Under the pieces are notes generated by a model, which worked only from the letters and a program-made list of their open reading frames with translations, searched no databases and was not told where the DNA came from. Position numbers and translations under genes: made by a program. Shown in pieces: positions 26,241 to 39,770 of a stretch of 64,000 nucleotides of DNA (position 1 is its first letter; every line of letters starts with the position of its first letter). Location: NCBI GenBank assembly GCA_013398615.1, contig VZSR01003807.1:6881404-6945403 (forward strand). The letters run 5' to 3'. The DNA comes from Brachypodius melanocephalos. Taxonomy: Eukaryota; Chordata; Aves; Passeriformes; Pycnonotidae.

Positions 26241-26700
26241 ATCACAGAAACCCGAAATTTAGTACTTTAGAAAAGACCTCTGAAATCATCGAGTCCAACC
26301 TATGACCTAACACAACTGTGTCAATCAGACCACGGCACTCAGGAGCGCATCCCGCCTTCCCTTTCACACCTCCCAGGACTGTGACTCTATCGCCTCCCTG
26401 GGCAGCCCATTCCAATGCCTAATAGCCCTTTCTGTGAATAAATTCTTCCTAATAGCCAACTGAAACCTCTCTTGGTGCAGTTTAGGACTATCTCCTCTCA
26501 TCCTGTGATTGGTTTCCACGAAGCAGAGACTGACTCCCCCCCTGGCTACACCCTCCTTTCAGGGAGTTGCAGAGAGTGATAAGGTCACTCCAGAGCTTCC
26601 TCTTCTTGAAACGAAACAAATGCAGCTCCCTCAGCTTCTCCTCACAGAATGTGCACTCCAGATCCTTCATCAGCTTCGTTCCCCTTCTCTGCATCATTCA
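26241..26700 (-). mobile_element. CR1 LINE 3'-end fragment, longest copy in the window
   Basis: This is about 460 bp of CR1 in reverse complement. Landmarks on the plus strand are ATCACAGAA at the terminus, AAGACCTCTGAAATCATCGA, CCTCCCTGGGCAGCCCATTC, AATTCTTCCTAATAGCCAAC, TTTCAGGGAGTTGCAGAGAG and TTCCCCTTCTCTGCATC. These correspond to the CR1 3' untranslated region and the end of ORF2. Overlapping short frames on both strands (26488-26758) are by-products of the element. The 5' end is truncated at about 26700. Divergence is moderate, and the copy is inactive. Confidence 0.92.
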
Positions 26701-27052
26701 TCTTCAGATTACTCAGGTTAAAAAAATGCCACAACTGACTTGGCAGCCACACAATTAGAAACTCACATTCCCTTTGTCTGTTACGCATTTCAATTTAAAT
26801 AGCTTATCCATGCCCTTGTCTTTGGAAGAAGTGTTGTCTGACTGCAACATGCCCATTTATCACCGAAAAGGTTGAATGCCTTTTGATTTTTCATAATAAT
26901 AAATTCCCTTCAATTGAAAAGACAGTCTTCTCAGGCAAATTAAATGCTCCCAAGGAAGTCTTTTCTCTTCCCTGCTGTCTACCAGGAGGGTACTAAATTT
27001 GTGACCTGGACATTTCTATAGGAAGCACTCCTAACCTCCACTTTATAAAAAC

Positions 27053-27054
<2 letters not shown>

Positions 27055-27084
<30 letters not shown>

Positions 27085-27089
27085 GAAAA
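27055..27089 (+). repeat. Poly(A) tract
   Basis: Twenty consecutive A are followed by A-runs interrupted by single G. No retroposed gene or SINE body was recognised directly upstream, so this is treated as a simple repeat. Confidence 0.85.
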
Positions 27090-29846
27090 CCTATTAAATT
27101 GCAGACAAACTTTCTGCAAGGGAATGAAAAAGTCAATAAATCAATATGAACAAACAAAAATGCCATTTCATAATTAGATTACAAAATGAAAATAATCCGA
27201 AGCTGAAAATTATTTCTTCACATGAAACCAAAACATGTTTTATTTTTAAATTATTACCACCTTTGGGGTAATGAACCTCCCACCTGCAATACCCCCCCTT
27301 TTTTTTTCCAAACACAACTTCTCATGAACAGTTTGCAGAAGATGTCACATCATAGAATATTTTCATAGTGCATCATTACATAATTAAAAGCTTCATTAAC
27401 ACATCAATAGAACAACATGGTAGCCTGTTTTAGAAACATATTTAAGATGTGTGAAATTGCTGCAAATCACCACTAAAGTCATTGCTAAATTTTGAATTCT
27501 TAAAGCTAAATCCAGAGACAGTGGTGGAGAAATATAATGAATAAGGCTTATTATAGACACTTGCAGTGTAAAAAGTAAAAGTAGTAAAGTAGTAAAGAAG
27601 TAAAAATCATATGTAATCTCTTCAACCACAGACTGCAAAAATATTTGTCTTCATCATTCTGCACCACAAAACCCAATGATGCTATCCCCATTAGCCTTCA
27701 TAGCCTTGGAATTTTTAACAAGAATTTTCTTCTTCCAAGGAAAAAAAACTATTTCCCCCATCTTAGCCTTTCCAAGTAAAAACCAACAATCCCATTGTTT
27801 TAGAACAAGGAAAGCATCAGGGAAACAACTTTACAAATATGGTCCCCATCCTATTGAGATGCATCTGTGAATTCACTTTTGACAGGCAGAGCTGATTTTA
27901 TGTCTCTCTGTGCTCTCCTTATGGGTAGCAGTTTTTGTTACACATGAAGACCACAGCACTAACCTAATTTAGGCTTCTGTAACACCAGGCTCAGATAACA
28001 AAGTTGTCTCCACATTACCATCTTAGCACCAGCAGATTTATGCCTTAAGACCTAAAAGCAGGCTCTAAATCAGCTCTGCTTCCATACTAGCTATACTTAG
28101 GAATTGCATTCAGTGCTGCTTGCTAAATCATCTGAGGCCATTTTGATTACAAATTATTATAGTGTAATGCTAGACCAGAGCATACTGTCTGTAAAGTGCA
28201 GCATGTCTGTGAACACCTCGTGAACAACAGGAAAGCTGGAAAACGACAGAAACAAAAAACCTCACCTATGTACTCAATCTGGGTGGATTTGTTTCTACTA
28301 GTATAAAAGACCAGAGTAACAAAAAATCAGCACAAAAACACAAAACCATTTGAGAGTTAAAAAAAAAGGATAAAAAATGTCAAAGGAAAAATAACATGGC
28401 TTTAAAGATAGAATATGGCATATGAGCTGGGCTTCCAAGTGCAGCATGTAGGCACACAAGTAAAGGGCAATTGTCAAAACCCTGACATCAAAGTAGGGAA
28501 AGGAAAGCAGAAATGCTGTTTAGAAATGCCATTGATATAATCTCCATATCATATTTTACACACAGTTTAAGACATGCCACACAAGTTTAAAAATAAAAAA
28601 CCAGCTACATGCAATGACAAAACCCAATATAGGACATGCAGAAAGGAATCAAGTCTCCTGCAGCATGCAACTTAAAAAAACTTAATTATTATAGAATGAG
28701 TCCTAGAGTATCATATTTCCTCAGATTTATGAATCCAGTTCTGTCACACTTCTTCCAGACCTTCATCTTCCTCTCCCACAATTAAAAAAAGCTTTGAAAG
28801 AACAATGAATCTTTCCTGCTCTCTAGGAAGTACACAGACTGTCTATAGGAGAGTCAGCCATGATTTTGGGGTGATCTGATCGTGTGTTTGAAACACAGGA
28901 TAACAGCAATTTTTAAAGAGCAGGCCTGTGAAGAATGAAATAGAGAGGAAGTAATAATGGTTTGAAATGCAGATGTTAAGGGTTCAGCTTGGAAGTTTTA
29001 GTCTTGTACCTAGTTCAGCTGCAAGCCACTTAAAAAAGGGCGGATTTGCTTTTGCTATTTATTGATAAGTAAACAGATTGCTACATGTAATGATAACAGT
29101 ATTAATTGTAGTGAAATATGAAGAAGCCAGAGTTCAAACAGCAGAGTATAAACAAACATGGTGGTGACGTGGCTGAACTGGCAACTTGTGGTATCAAGAC
29201 TACATGTTCTATTGGAGAAAACAGTAGAGGTAAAACAAACAGGCAGGTACCAGCAAACTCTTACTTTCTTATTTTCCAGCCACAACACCAGCCTTTAAAA
29301 CAGTTCAGAGAAAAGCTGGGAAGCATTGACTGAAGAAGCCACACATATATTCATGTTGAGTACTTGGCACAAAGCTCCTCTCCAGATTCAGGGAAGTGTA
29401 CAAGTGCTTGCAAGGTTTAAGACAGGCCAGAGAACAGGAGGAGCTGAGGCTCTGTCATGATGCCTGTGCTTTGAGGAAGGCATATGCAAAGGCCAGGACA
29501 AACGGCAGGGTCACTGAAGGGCAGCTCTGCTGGTGCTTTTGGACTATGGGCAGCAGTATCTCCTCTGCCTTTCCAAAAGGAATCCCCCTCCCTTGCCTGA
29601 ATCAAATGCCACAAATCAGGAGTCTGCTGTTTAAAATGCCAACTGGAACAGAAATACATCTGAAATACATCCTTGACTTTACTACTATTTGCTTTAAACA
29701 CAATTTTTTTTTCTTCCCCCAAGAGACAACATATTAGAATGCTGAAAGATTATCATATTATTCACTGATGATTAAGTGAGAGAATTTCTTAACTACTCAG
29801 CATGTACAACAACTGATACAAACCAAAGGGGACTTGATTCTACTTT

Positions 29847-29899
29847 TGTTTTTGGTTGGTTGGGTTTTTTTGTTTTTGTTTTTGGTTTTTTTGTTTGTT
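29847..29899 (+). repeat. T-rich tract with GG punctuation
   Basis: The tract is T-rich with regularly spaced G or GG (TTGGTTGGTTGGG, then TTTTTTTGTTTTTG). It is the opposite-strand equivalent of the A-rich/CC tracts seen elsewhere in the window. Confidence 0.75.
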
Positions 29900-32800
29900 A
29901 AATTTTACCTGGTACTTGTTAAGCTACCAGGCCTTTATATATATGTATATACACTTCAAGAAATTCCTCTTGAGTGTGGGCCACTGATCTGCTCTATGCA
30001 GAGTAGCCAATTATCTGTTCACAGGGAGGATTTGCCTGTGACACTCTTCAAGTTTAATATTCCAAATGACATCGAAGTGAAATGTGAAATAACCCTAAAA
30101 AACTTGACTATTACTGAAAGATCATTACTATGTGTTTTTAAAGGCACAGATTTGACCATCCTTCAAAGAATTCCAGTATGGTGGCTGTTCTGGTGTCACA
30201 GACAGATTCTCCCACTGATGACATGACAACTGACAGTGCAGTCACTTCACTGACTGTAAAATAGAACACAATTCTGATAATCTGAAAACCCCCAGAGTTG
30301 AAGTTACAGGTGTCAGAGGAATTTTAGAAGAAAAGGCTGAGATATTAGGTGAACTATAAAATCTACCCTGTACATTAGCTCATTTGATCTTCCAAAAATA
30401 TTCTGTTCTTTTCCCATGATCAAACAATACATCCGTGTGCACTGAGAACATGTCCTTGCTTTCAAACAAATTATTTCTACACATTTATAACACTTCTCTG
30501 TATTTCCAAATCATGTCACAATTGACACATTATCAGCACCAAAACCAGATTATTCTGGTCTAGATCTTATATCATTCCTTGTAGCTTCACTTTATTAAAA
30601 ATTACATTATGTGATTATTCTAATTACAAAGGCAGGTAGGTTAATCAGAGAGAGTGCTTCAAAAGTGGAGGTTTGTACTTAGGGATAGTCAGTGCATTAT
30701 TGCTTTAACAAGCAAAGCGACACATTAAATGTACTTTAACATACCAATCATACTTTAGAAATAAATACACAGTAAGATAAGAGCCCGTCTCCAGAAATTA
30801 GAAAACCAATTAAAGCTCTAGAAATAATCTGCCCACATTTTTTTTTTCTTTTTGGGCAGGCTAATTGAGAAATAACCAATAAACCAAGCTGCAAACAGAG
30901 TTTAAAGTAGAAAACAATCTGATATTTCCACTCAATTTTTCTTTGGCATCACAAATTCTGCTGTTTCAAGATCTACACTTCTTAACTTTCCTTGCTGCAA
31001 AGGGAGGAAATGGGAGAACAACCTGGCCTGCTGTTATGTGACCTACTCCTTTGCTTTCTAGGATGACTAGCTGATGGGAAAGCTCACTTTACACAGTTAA
31101 ACAAATGTCTCCAAGAGGCAAAGATATCACCAGACATTTAATACTGGAGCTGCCACCATGGCCACACCGCAGGCAAAATAATTCCAAAGGCATTCCACTT
31201 CCTCAACATACGACAAAGTGTTGGAGGCACACCAACACAGCAAAGTGTATGAGAATTGAGATCCTGCTGCTGTGGCCACTAACCCAACCTAAGAAATCAT
31301 CCACGTGGTTGTTAGGATCTACTGCTGCTTCTAGGGACAATTCTGCACTGTGGAACATACTCTTAGGTTCTCTTGGGGATCACTACAGCATCAAGTACCT
31401 GTGACTTTCTTAAGCATCGCACTTAGGTAAAAATATTTATCTGCAAAAAGCCTGGTTCTTAGAAGAGAGCACTACAGTAATCGCCAAGATTATGCAATAG
31501 AAGCAGAATGTCCCACTTCTTACAGAAATATACGTTCATCACACTTAAATGAAATGTCATCTATGTGGATGATAGATTAATCTTTTTAAAAACAATAATC
31601 AGCAATACATTCCAGTGGCTTTCTAGATGTGCAATGCATTTCCATGTGAGAAATATAACGAGAAATAAAAAAAATGCCCGACAGAGCAGTTTAATTCAGT
31701 TTTCACTTCAATTTTCAGGACTAAGTACACCAAAGATAACTTTCTTAGATTTCTGAGTGAAGTATGAATTGAACTTCATTTTCAAAGAGACACATCTGCT
31801 GAACAAATGCATTTAACAGAGGTGAGTATTGTTACCAGTTTTCTAACGATGTCTATTATCAGCAATCATGTAGTCAACTAAAGACCAACATCTTTGAATC
31901 AGAAAAGAAACCATGGTTTTGAGTACATTATGTAACATGCACTTAATTACCAAATGCTGTGCTGTTTTCAATGTCTGGCCTTCTTTTGAAAAGCTTTAGT
32001 AGAAAAGAGTAATAAAAGTCTGAGGTCTTTACAATGCCATAACATAGAATAGGAAAGATCTCAGCAAACAGGCATCTTCCTTGACTTGTTAGGTACAAGA
32101 CAAGCTGAAAGGATTCTATACAGCTCCTACACAATCAAAAATGTAAAATCTAGCTGTTATTGCATTTCTGTTGGTCAGAGCATTTTCCTCAATTTTAAAG
32201 TTTATAAACCTGCCGAGCAGTTTCTAGAACTCCTATGAAGCCAAATGAAGTAGTATTCAAAGCGTTTTCATTGTATACTTCCTAGCCTCTTCAGTTAATT
32301 TATTACTGTTTACCAATATAATTAATTTCTTCACATTTAGTGTCAAAAGCCCTCTGCTGTCTTCCATGGTCAGCAATCTTATGCAAGCTGCTAAAATAGA
32401 ATTAAGACTTTCATCCCTTCTTCAATCAAATTTGCTATATAATTACAGAGGACATACATTTCACTTATACATTATCTCAATGGTCTTCAGATTACTTTAA
32501 GAACACATTGTTCCTTAACATTCAAAGCCACATTAACAACTTCCCTAACTCTGCATGGTTTCACTCTGTTAAAAACGCACACCTAGCATTGATTAAAAAT
32601 TAGAACTTGAAAACAAACAAGTATAATTTGTTAGTAAGAAAAGCTGAAACTTGAATCCCACAAATATACAAGTTTTCCCACCTCTTTTTGAGTACAGATC
32701 TGTGGCATGCAAAGATTAGTTCAGTAGTCAGACTTCAGCCTCCTCCAGCAAATACATTCACAAAAAGCATTTTCATGCTGAAATCAAAAGAGGCAGTATA

Positions 32801-35800
32801 GTTGCAAGCAAGATTTATTCTAAGTCATATGACCAAGAAAAACAGATACCTAACAGATGAAATTTCTGCCTGACAGTGCATGTATGCTGTACCAGCACTA
32901 TCTGTAACTCGATCAGAATTAGGTTAGTTAGATATCTTAGATCTTTTTTGGTCACCATTCTTTTCAAATGATTGTCTTGCCAAGTTATACAAAATTCCCA
33001 CCCATTCTTACAAAAAATACTTACAAATTTGCAGTTTAGATCTTTTGGGAGAAAGAAGTATACAATATATTTAATTTACATCGATTTCTTTGAATAATAC
33101 CAATTTAATTACATATCGGATGAAATGCAGAAATTCTAAACCACTTCAAAATTTCATGTGGCTTGTTCCAATGACTATTAACAGGTACTAATGGCTTTAA
33201 ATGGCACTTGAAACTAGTGTCATTAAAGAGTACTGAATATTGCTAACGTTTACCCTTTGTACAGTTTGAACAGTCTTTGCAGATAAGCAGGGATACTTAA
33301 ATAATTTACTACTTCTTCCACACAAAGTAATCATATCTTGGTAAAAATAAACTCAGAACTAAGCACACAAACCCCTCTGATGATGAAGAGAAATGAAACA
33401 ACACAAAACAGTAAAAGACGTAAGGAAAAAAAATATAAGAATCTTTCACTTGCACAGCTTCAGGTGATTCACACCACATGTTTTGGGAAAAAAAAAACCC
33501 AAACCAAAAAGAAATCTCTTAGGCACTGCCTTCTTGATGGAAACAACAAAGTAGCAACTAATGTGCAAATACACTTTAAATTCCCCTATGCACTTTTTAT
33601 ATGCAAGAGTGTGCAGCAGCATAGCAGATGGCTATCAGGGAAATGAAGCTGAGTGCAAACTGGGTGTAGATGGTTGAGAAGTCACTTATGTTTTCCACAA
33701 GATTTTTGAGTGTTTTCCTGAAACCTGAAGAAGTTGGCCATATGAACAAATTCAAGCATCTGGGCTTTAATGAGTATCTGACATGTTATTTGTAGATAAT
33801 GCTCATTGTTAAGAGGGAAAGCAATAGGGCAGTGAATATCTGAACTTCTGAAAAAAAATCCTTATTTCCAGCTGTCTTCACTGTGTGCTGGTAGAGAAGC
33901 CCACCTTGTCACCCTGGATACCCTCAGAGGGCTCAGCACTGGCAGGCAATGGAAAGGTCCCCAAACATCCTCCCAAGCTTTGAGTAGAGAGATTCTTTTA
34001 GAGGCAAATCTGGGGGAGGAGATGCCAAGGAACAGTTACAAATCATTAACAAAGTAGTAACTAGTTTAAGCAAACACTTCTCTCTTTAAAGCCCTTCTAA
34101 GTCCATGTCATATTATTTAAAAAACCAAAATTCTAATCAGTTAAACCAGCAGAAGGAGAAAATATAATCCTGGACTGTTTTATAGGACATGCTGTGATAC
34201 ACAACAAGAATAAACATCATAATAAAAGCAGTGCTTTCTGAGCTTTGGACAGTCTTCAGCTAAGAAAGGTATGTTAGATTTTTAAAAAACCTACTCGTAT
34301 GCATGAGTTTACTCTTTACTCTGTTATTATAATTACAAAATTCCAAAAATTACTCATGGTTGTCCATGACCAGCAAAACCAACAGGAAATCATGTATGCC
34401 CACATGAAGTGCTAGAGGCAGGCAGATTAGGTAGATGCAGTTTAACTAAGACAAGTTTGGACACTGTGGACAGATGAAAATATGATGAGGAGAAGTGGAG
34501 ATCTGGATGAAAACTATTCCTGAGAGCGAGCCTTGAGAGAGGCTCCCCTCATTCCTCATGCCCACAGACACGTTTCCCTAACAACTGGCTTCCCTCAACA
34601 TCGGTGAGTTTGTAAAAGTATTTCTAGACCACCCCCAAGAAATTCAGCCAAGGAAATGGAAAAAGCCTAGGACTGATGAGCTAGGACTCTACCTACTGCA
34701 TTTTATCTCCATGTAGAACTGACGGGAACTGAGGCATTAGCAGCTGGTTACCTCCATTTGATCCAATTAATATTAGATCCAGGCAAACAGCACTTCAAGA
34801 CAGACAAAAAGTGCCGACAAAATTTCAAGTTCAAGATCCCGTGCTCTGGGAAAAAACCAGCAGACAAACCAAGGAAAAAACCCTCCCTTTGGTCTTCCAA
34901 AGTATTATTCTGCAACAGGAATTGAAGAGCACGGAAGCAGAGAGACAAGCTGAAAAGTTTTGCTTCTTGCTTTTCAGTAAACTGCAAGTTGAATCAAAGA
35001 TGCAGAACTGTTTCTAAGTAAACAAGTTGACAGAAGAAAAGGTCAGATCACTAAAGAATAAACCTGCTGAGATTCTTTCCTGTCACTGAGATTCAGCAGA
35101 GAGTTTTATATCTTGGGAATGAAGAAATACACAATCACAGACAGGAAATCAGTTGAGAACAAAGTCAAGAGGCAGAGAAAGAGAGAAGATAGTTACGAAT
35201 TTTGCTTGGGTTTTTTTATTTGTTTTATTTTAAAATACATGGAATTTTTAATACTGCCCCAACACAACATCTCTATATATGGGGAAATCAGCCAAAATTG
35301 ATTTGCATTACTTTGGCTAATGTTAAGGTATTTTTTCCATGTGCCATTCTTGTTTAGATTTTGGTTTTCATTTCGAAAATAATTGTTAAAAAAATCTGTC
35401 CTGAGCATGAAAGTAAGCATTCAGAGCGATGAAATTCTTAGTTTTCAAACCAACAAAACATAAGCAGATTTGTTCAAAAGACCTACTTATTCTTGTACTG
35501 TATTTTTAGTCTTGATACTTTACATATAAAGAGACAAAGTTACCTGAGGTAAACACCATTTACTAGGCAAAAAGATGCATACACCCCATCACATTGTTTA
35601 TGTTGGGGGTTGCATCAAAAACATATTATTATACAAAGAAGCCTATGAACTCTTACAGATTGCTTTTAAGATTAAAGCCAGGAATGTTCCTCCTCCGTGC
35701 CAGATCTCTCTGAAGCCCAGCTGCTGGGAGAGAAGCATGAGGGGTCCAGGGCAGCCTTGTTTTGGCCTTTAGCACACAGGAAGGGGGATCAGGTTATCCA

Positions 35801-37921
35801 CTTCTTTAATTCCTCTGCTTCCTATAGCAACATTTCTAGAGGTAAAGCAGAGAAGGAAGAATGGATGTGGAAGGAATCAATCTGTTTAGGGCTGGATTAA
35901 ATTGCATAGATGGAAGATGTGAAAATATGAGGTGATGGCCCTCTACCTACTATTTCTCTATCACTTCATGTGCTTAAGGATCTACTAAGCTGGTCACTAG
36001 GAGGGACACTCACAGGCAAAGCACTGACAACAGAACTACTGCTCCAATTAATTTCAAATGGCAAATGAGGCAGGCGGGAAACAATCTCACCAGTTATTCA
36101 CGAAGGTGAGTAATAAGAGTCATGTAGTCTTCTGGTGAATGTGCTACAGATTAAAGATGATAATTTCTTTGAAGAAAGATAGCAGAGGGGTTGTGCTGTT
36201 TCTTTTACTGAAGGTATTTGGATAATTGGTCTTTTCCAGCAATTAACCCAGAACTGCCCTATTTTTCAATTAGACAAGAATCTCATTTGCATGTTCTCAA
36301 AGACAACAGGATGTTCTGCTTCCTGTGGCTTTTAAATGGTGCAAAGGTAACCTTAGCTGTCCCTGCAAAAATATTTCACTTGCATTTTCAAACAAGTCGC
36401 CAGAACTTTCCTGCAACAGAACAAGCTAAAAAAATGTGTCAGATACAGGAGAAGAGATGATTGCAATCTTGAGTCCTGCACTGAATTTAATTTCCGGTCA
36501 CAGCTCCACAAGGGTCTTGGGTGGGTGTGCAAAAGTTTAAAGTTAAGTGAAAGAATATTTGTCCATATACAGGTTTTGCTTATAAATATGTGCATATAAA
36601 TCCTTATATTTTATACCTAAAATTCAGGATTCCAAATGCAATAGCTTCCTCTGCCAAAATAAATTCTGTGTATGTTACTCATATAGTATTTTCAGATGAC
36701 ATCACAGAACATTTAAAACCTAGGGCAATTCTAACTCCATAATGTTTTTTCTTGTGATTGCAGTGAATTAAATCACGTCCCTTAAAATCTCCCTCCTCTA
36801 AACAGCACACTTGAAATACACTTCACAGAAGGATGAATCAACAGAAAATTCTCCTGCCTCCCTTTTGCTAAGACTTCGAAAAATATCACTTTCCTGGGGA
36901 GATGCAGAAACCACTTGAACCTACCTCACTGCAGCATTTGCATTCAAGATATTCTTGTATTTTATTCTAAATATCATGTGAATAAGAGACCTGGAGCTAT
37001 ACAAGAATTTCTCCTTTTTTTTCCCCTTTTTCAATCTCATTAGCATTGCCTTCACCATCTCTCAGAGGGGCTACCCTAGTTCTCTTAGGTCAGATTCAAC
37101 TCTTCTCCTTCTTACAATGCTTCACTTTGAGCAAAAGAATTAACAATATAGTTATTCTTTGCATTATAAAATAACTGGTCATGTCACATTTATCATGTTG
37201 TTTGATTTTCCCATTATGCAAAATTACTGGGTAAATGGGAGGGAAAACGGGAGGCATCACTGCTGAATTGTCATGCATGTGTTAAAACACTCCCATGATT
37301 GTAAGACACAACAGGTTTTCCTTCTGGTGAACTGGGACCTATATAAGCAAAATGATACATTTAAAATGATTTCCTAGTGGATTCGATTAGAGAAATAAAT
37401 TAATGACTGCTATTAAATAAAACATTTTGGCACTGAATATTATGGTAACTTGATTTGCATAATTTAACAGTTGCAGGGACTTAGGGAAATAACAATGTAA
37501 ATGAGTGCTGAAAGTGTGCAGTAATGAAAAAGCAGAGTTTGCCATGCATAAGACTCTCCCCCATGATTTTATTTTTAAGGTAATCTTCTCATTTCTTAAT
37601 TACATTTTTAAATAAAGGTTAAAACAATTTGTTGTCAACACCTCTGCTGTCACTTCACTCTGGTGTTGTTACTGATATTATGTAACAACAATGGGAAGCT
37701 TCTCTTCCCATTTCTTTTCTATAAAAGAAAAATTAAGTTCTGAATATAGAATACAGAGAGAAATCCTCAAAAAAGACAAAATAAAAATACATTTAAAACA
37801 AAAATAAACAACACCCCCTCCACCATTACAAAAAAACCTATAAAATAGCATTTTACTGTTTCCTGTCAGGTAAACCTTGAGAAAAACAGATATTTCATAT
37901 AATTAGGAAGGCACTCGTTCA

Positions 37922-37942
37922 AATAATAATAATAATAATAAT
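37922..37942 (+). repeat. (AAT)7 microsatellite
   Basis: Seven perfect AAT units. It is a short trinucleotide microsatellite in AT-rich DNA that may vary in length between individuals. Confidence 0.95.
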
Positions 37943-38234
37943 AGCAAAACAAAATACTTTAGTTCAATATTTCATAAATAATTAAGAGTTGAATTTCAGT
38001 TGCAGTTCACAACTTTAACTTTGCTTCAAAAAACAAAATTTCCTGGTAGTAAAATGTATAGATCAATACTTATGTGGCAATCCACACTGATTTTTAATTT
38101 TTTCATGTTCACAGCAATTAAGCACTCTGGAGTTACTCTGCTCCATAAGTAACACTATGGTTCTTTTTAAACATCCAACACTCATGCACAACACCAGATA
38201 ATTTGCCTTTTCAGTTTGTCCTCACTAGCTGATA

Positions 38235-38270
38235 GAAAAAAAAAACAAAAACAAAAACAAAACCAAACCC
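38235..38270 (+). repeat. (AAAAAC)n low-complexity tract
   Basis: A poly(A) run passes into repeated AAAAAC units and ends in AAACC words. It is one of the A-rich tracts with C punctuation found across the window. Confidence 0.85.
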
Positions 38271-39629
38271 ACAAAAAGATCAAAGCTTCCTAAGATGTGT
38301 AAGGCCAGCCAAGTGCTCCATTAGCACATAAACCAGCAGATGCTTAGTTTCAATATCCTGCTTTCACTGGCATAAATAAGGGCAGGTACACATCCACCTA
38401 AGTGCTCACTACAGGGTCTCAGTCAAATCTGAGAGGGCCAATTTAACAAGACAATTTGTCACCTCTAACTCAGCACACAGTGGGTTTGTACAAGGGACAC
38501 TGCACAAGCCAAGTAAATCCAGCAGTGTGAAACCCTGTCACACAGGAGCTCACTGTTATTGCTGCCATGGTGGTTCTGCTCGCTCCAGCATAAAGAAACG
38601 AAACCTCAGTGGAGGATCATGTGCATCTTCTGGGATTATACCGATTATCTCCATACAGCTTCACCCCTCACTTTCAAGATTAAGAAACCAAAGATTTAAA
38701 AAACCAAACCCCCTAACCTGGTTATCGTTAAGCCTTTTGAATGAAATTTCATAGACTAAAAGGTACAATGATAAGCTTATCACTACAATCCCTCTGGACT
38801 GGACTTCTGAATTAATGCAAATAAAGTGCTTTTCACTTTATGGAATGCAATCCTAACTAATCCCACCAAAAATGAGTAAGGTGAAGGTGAAGTCATGGAC
38901 TACAAGAGATATGAATGCAATAGAAAATGTCTGTGTACATAATCAGAAAAGTAATGCAGTTATGAGTGTCAAAACAACAAAGTGAAACAAATTACCTAGC
39001 CTGCTCTGTTACATACGTGTTTACACATATATGCAAACTTAAAAATATCTCTAAAGTACTAGATTATTATTTTCATGGTTCAGCTCACTCAAAGACACTG
39101 GATGTTTTTTAGAGGAAGTTTCTTTGAGACGTAACCTTAACCAACCTGCTGTAAAAATAAGGCAGGTTAGAAAAATCTTGATAGTATAATAATGAAAAGC
39201 AAAGTTAAATGTTACTAAACAGATTAATGTAGTGGAAATAAATTTATTAGAAACAATCTGTTACTTCAAATTCCACATCTGTTCCAAAGTACAAGATGAA
39301 CTGGTAAACCCTTAACACTCCCCACCCCTAGAAGTTCAGGATTAATTCTGAAATGAAAGTTATCCCATTTGCCAGATGGAGAAATCTCATGATAGCCTTC
39401 ATCCTCCTAGGAGTACATGCACTTCAGGCACGCCTCAAAGTCACATTCACCTAAAGCAGCCTATGGAGCAGGTTGGAAAAGCTTTCCCCTCCCATACACA
39501 TAAGCAGACTTCACAAGTGTAAAGTAACTGCTGTAGAGTAACAAACCCAACATTTTTTACTTGCACAGTTATTTTTAATAGCTATTATGGAACATGATTT
39601 TTTTTTGTGTGTGTTTTGGACAGTGCAGC

Positions 39630-39770
39630 TTTTCATTTGGCCTCTCCTTTGAGCAGCTGCCAAAGGTATGGCAGTTTCTTTCTGCGTTATAATGTCCTGG
39701 CTGCAGCCTTTGAGTAGCTACTAATTACAGGAGAGCAAACAATAGGGTAATAGAAGCTGTAAGCTAAAGG
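39630..39770. promoter_or_regulatory. Candidate conserved regulatory element
   Basis: Unlike its flanks, this block is compositionally balanced and packs an E-box-like GAGCAGCTGCC near 39651, a GCGTTATAATG block, an ACTAATTACAGG homeodomain-type core near 39720 and AACAATAGG (a SOX-type core) within about 140 bp. This texture is typical of vertebrate enhancers in gene deserts. It rests on motif density alone, and these motifs are frequent by chance in AT-rich DNA. Confidence 0.2.

Larger units (their letters stand above)
26701..31700. other. Unique noncoding DNA with simple repeats
   Basis: No gene was recognised. It contains a poly(A) tract at 27055-27089 and a T/G-rich tract at 29847-29899. 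Frames at 29396-29737 and 29834-30226 (113 and 130 codons) show no known domain, and the second begins inside the T/G tract, so both are discounted. Confidence 0.6.

Noticed and set aside
26488..26758. Overlapping open frames on both strands
   Set aside because: They lie within the CR1 3'-end fragment and reflect its composition, not a host gene.
29396..29737. 113-codon plus-strand frame with a basic, helical-looking start
   Set aside because: No recognised domain, no splice sites bounding it, and an equally long antisense frame.
29834..30226. 130-codon plus-strand frame with a hydrophobic N-terminus resembling a signal peptide
   Set aside because: The hydrophobic part is encoded by a T/G low-complexity tract, which always yields Leu/Phe/Val runs. 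The rest is unremarkable.
31719..31821. Acceptor (TTCAATTTTCAG) and donor (GAG|GTGAGT) enclosing 103 nt on the plus strand
   Set aside because: Stops occur in all three frames, so it is not a coding exon. It serves as a reminder that good-looking pseudoexons exist in this window. A noncoding exon remains possible.
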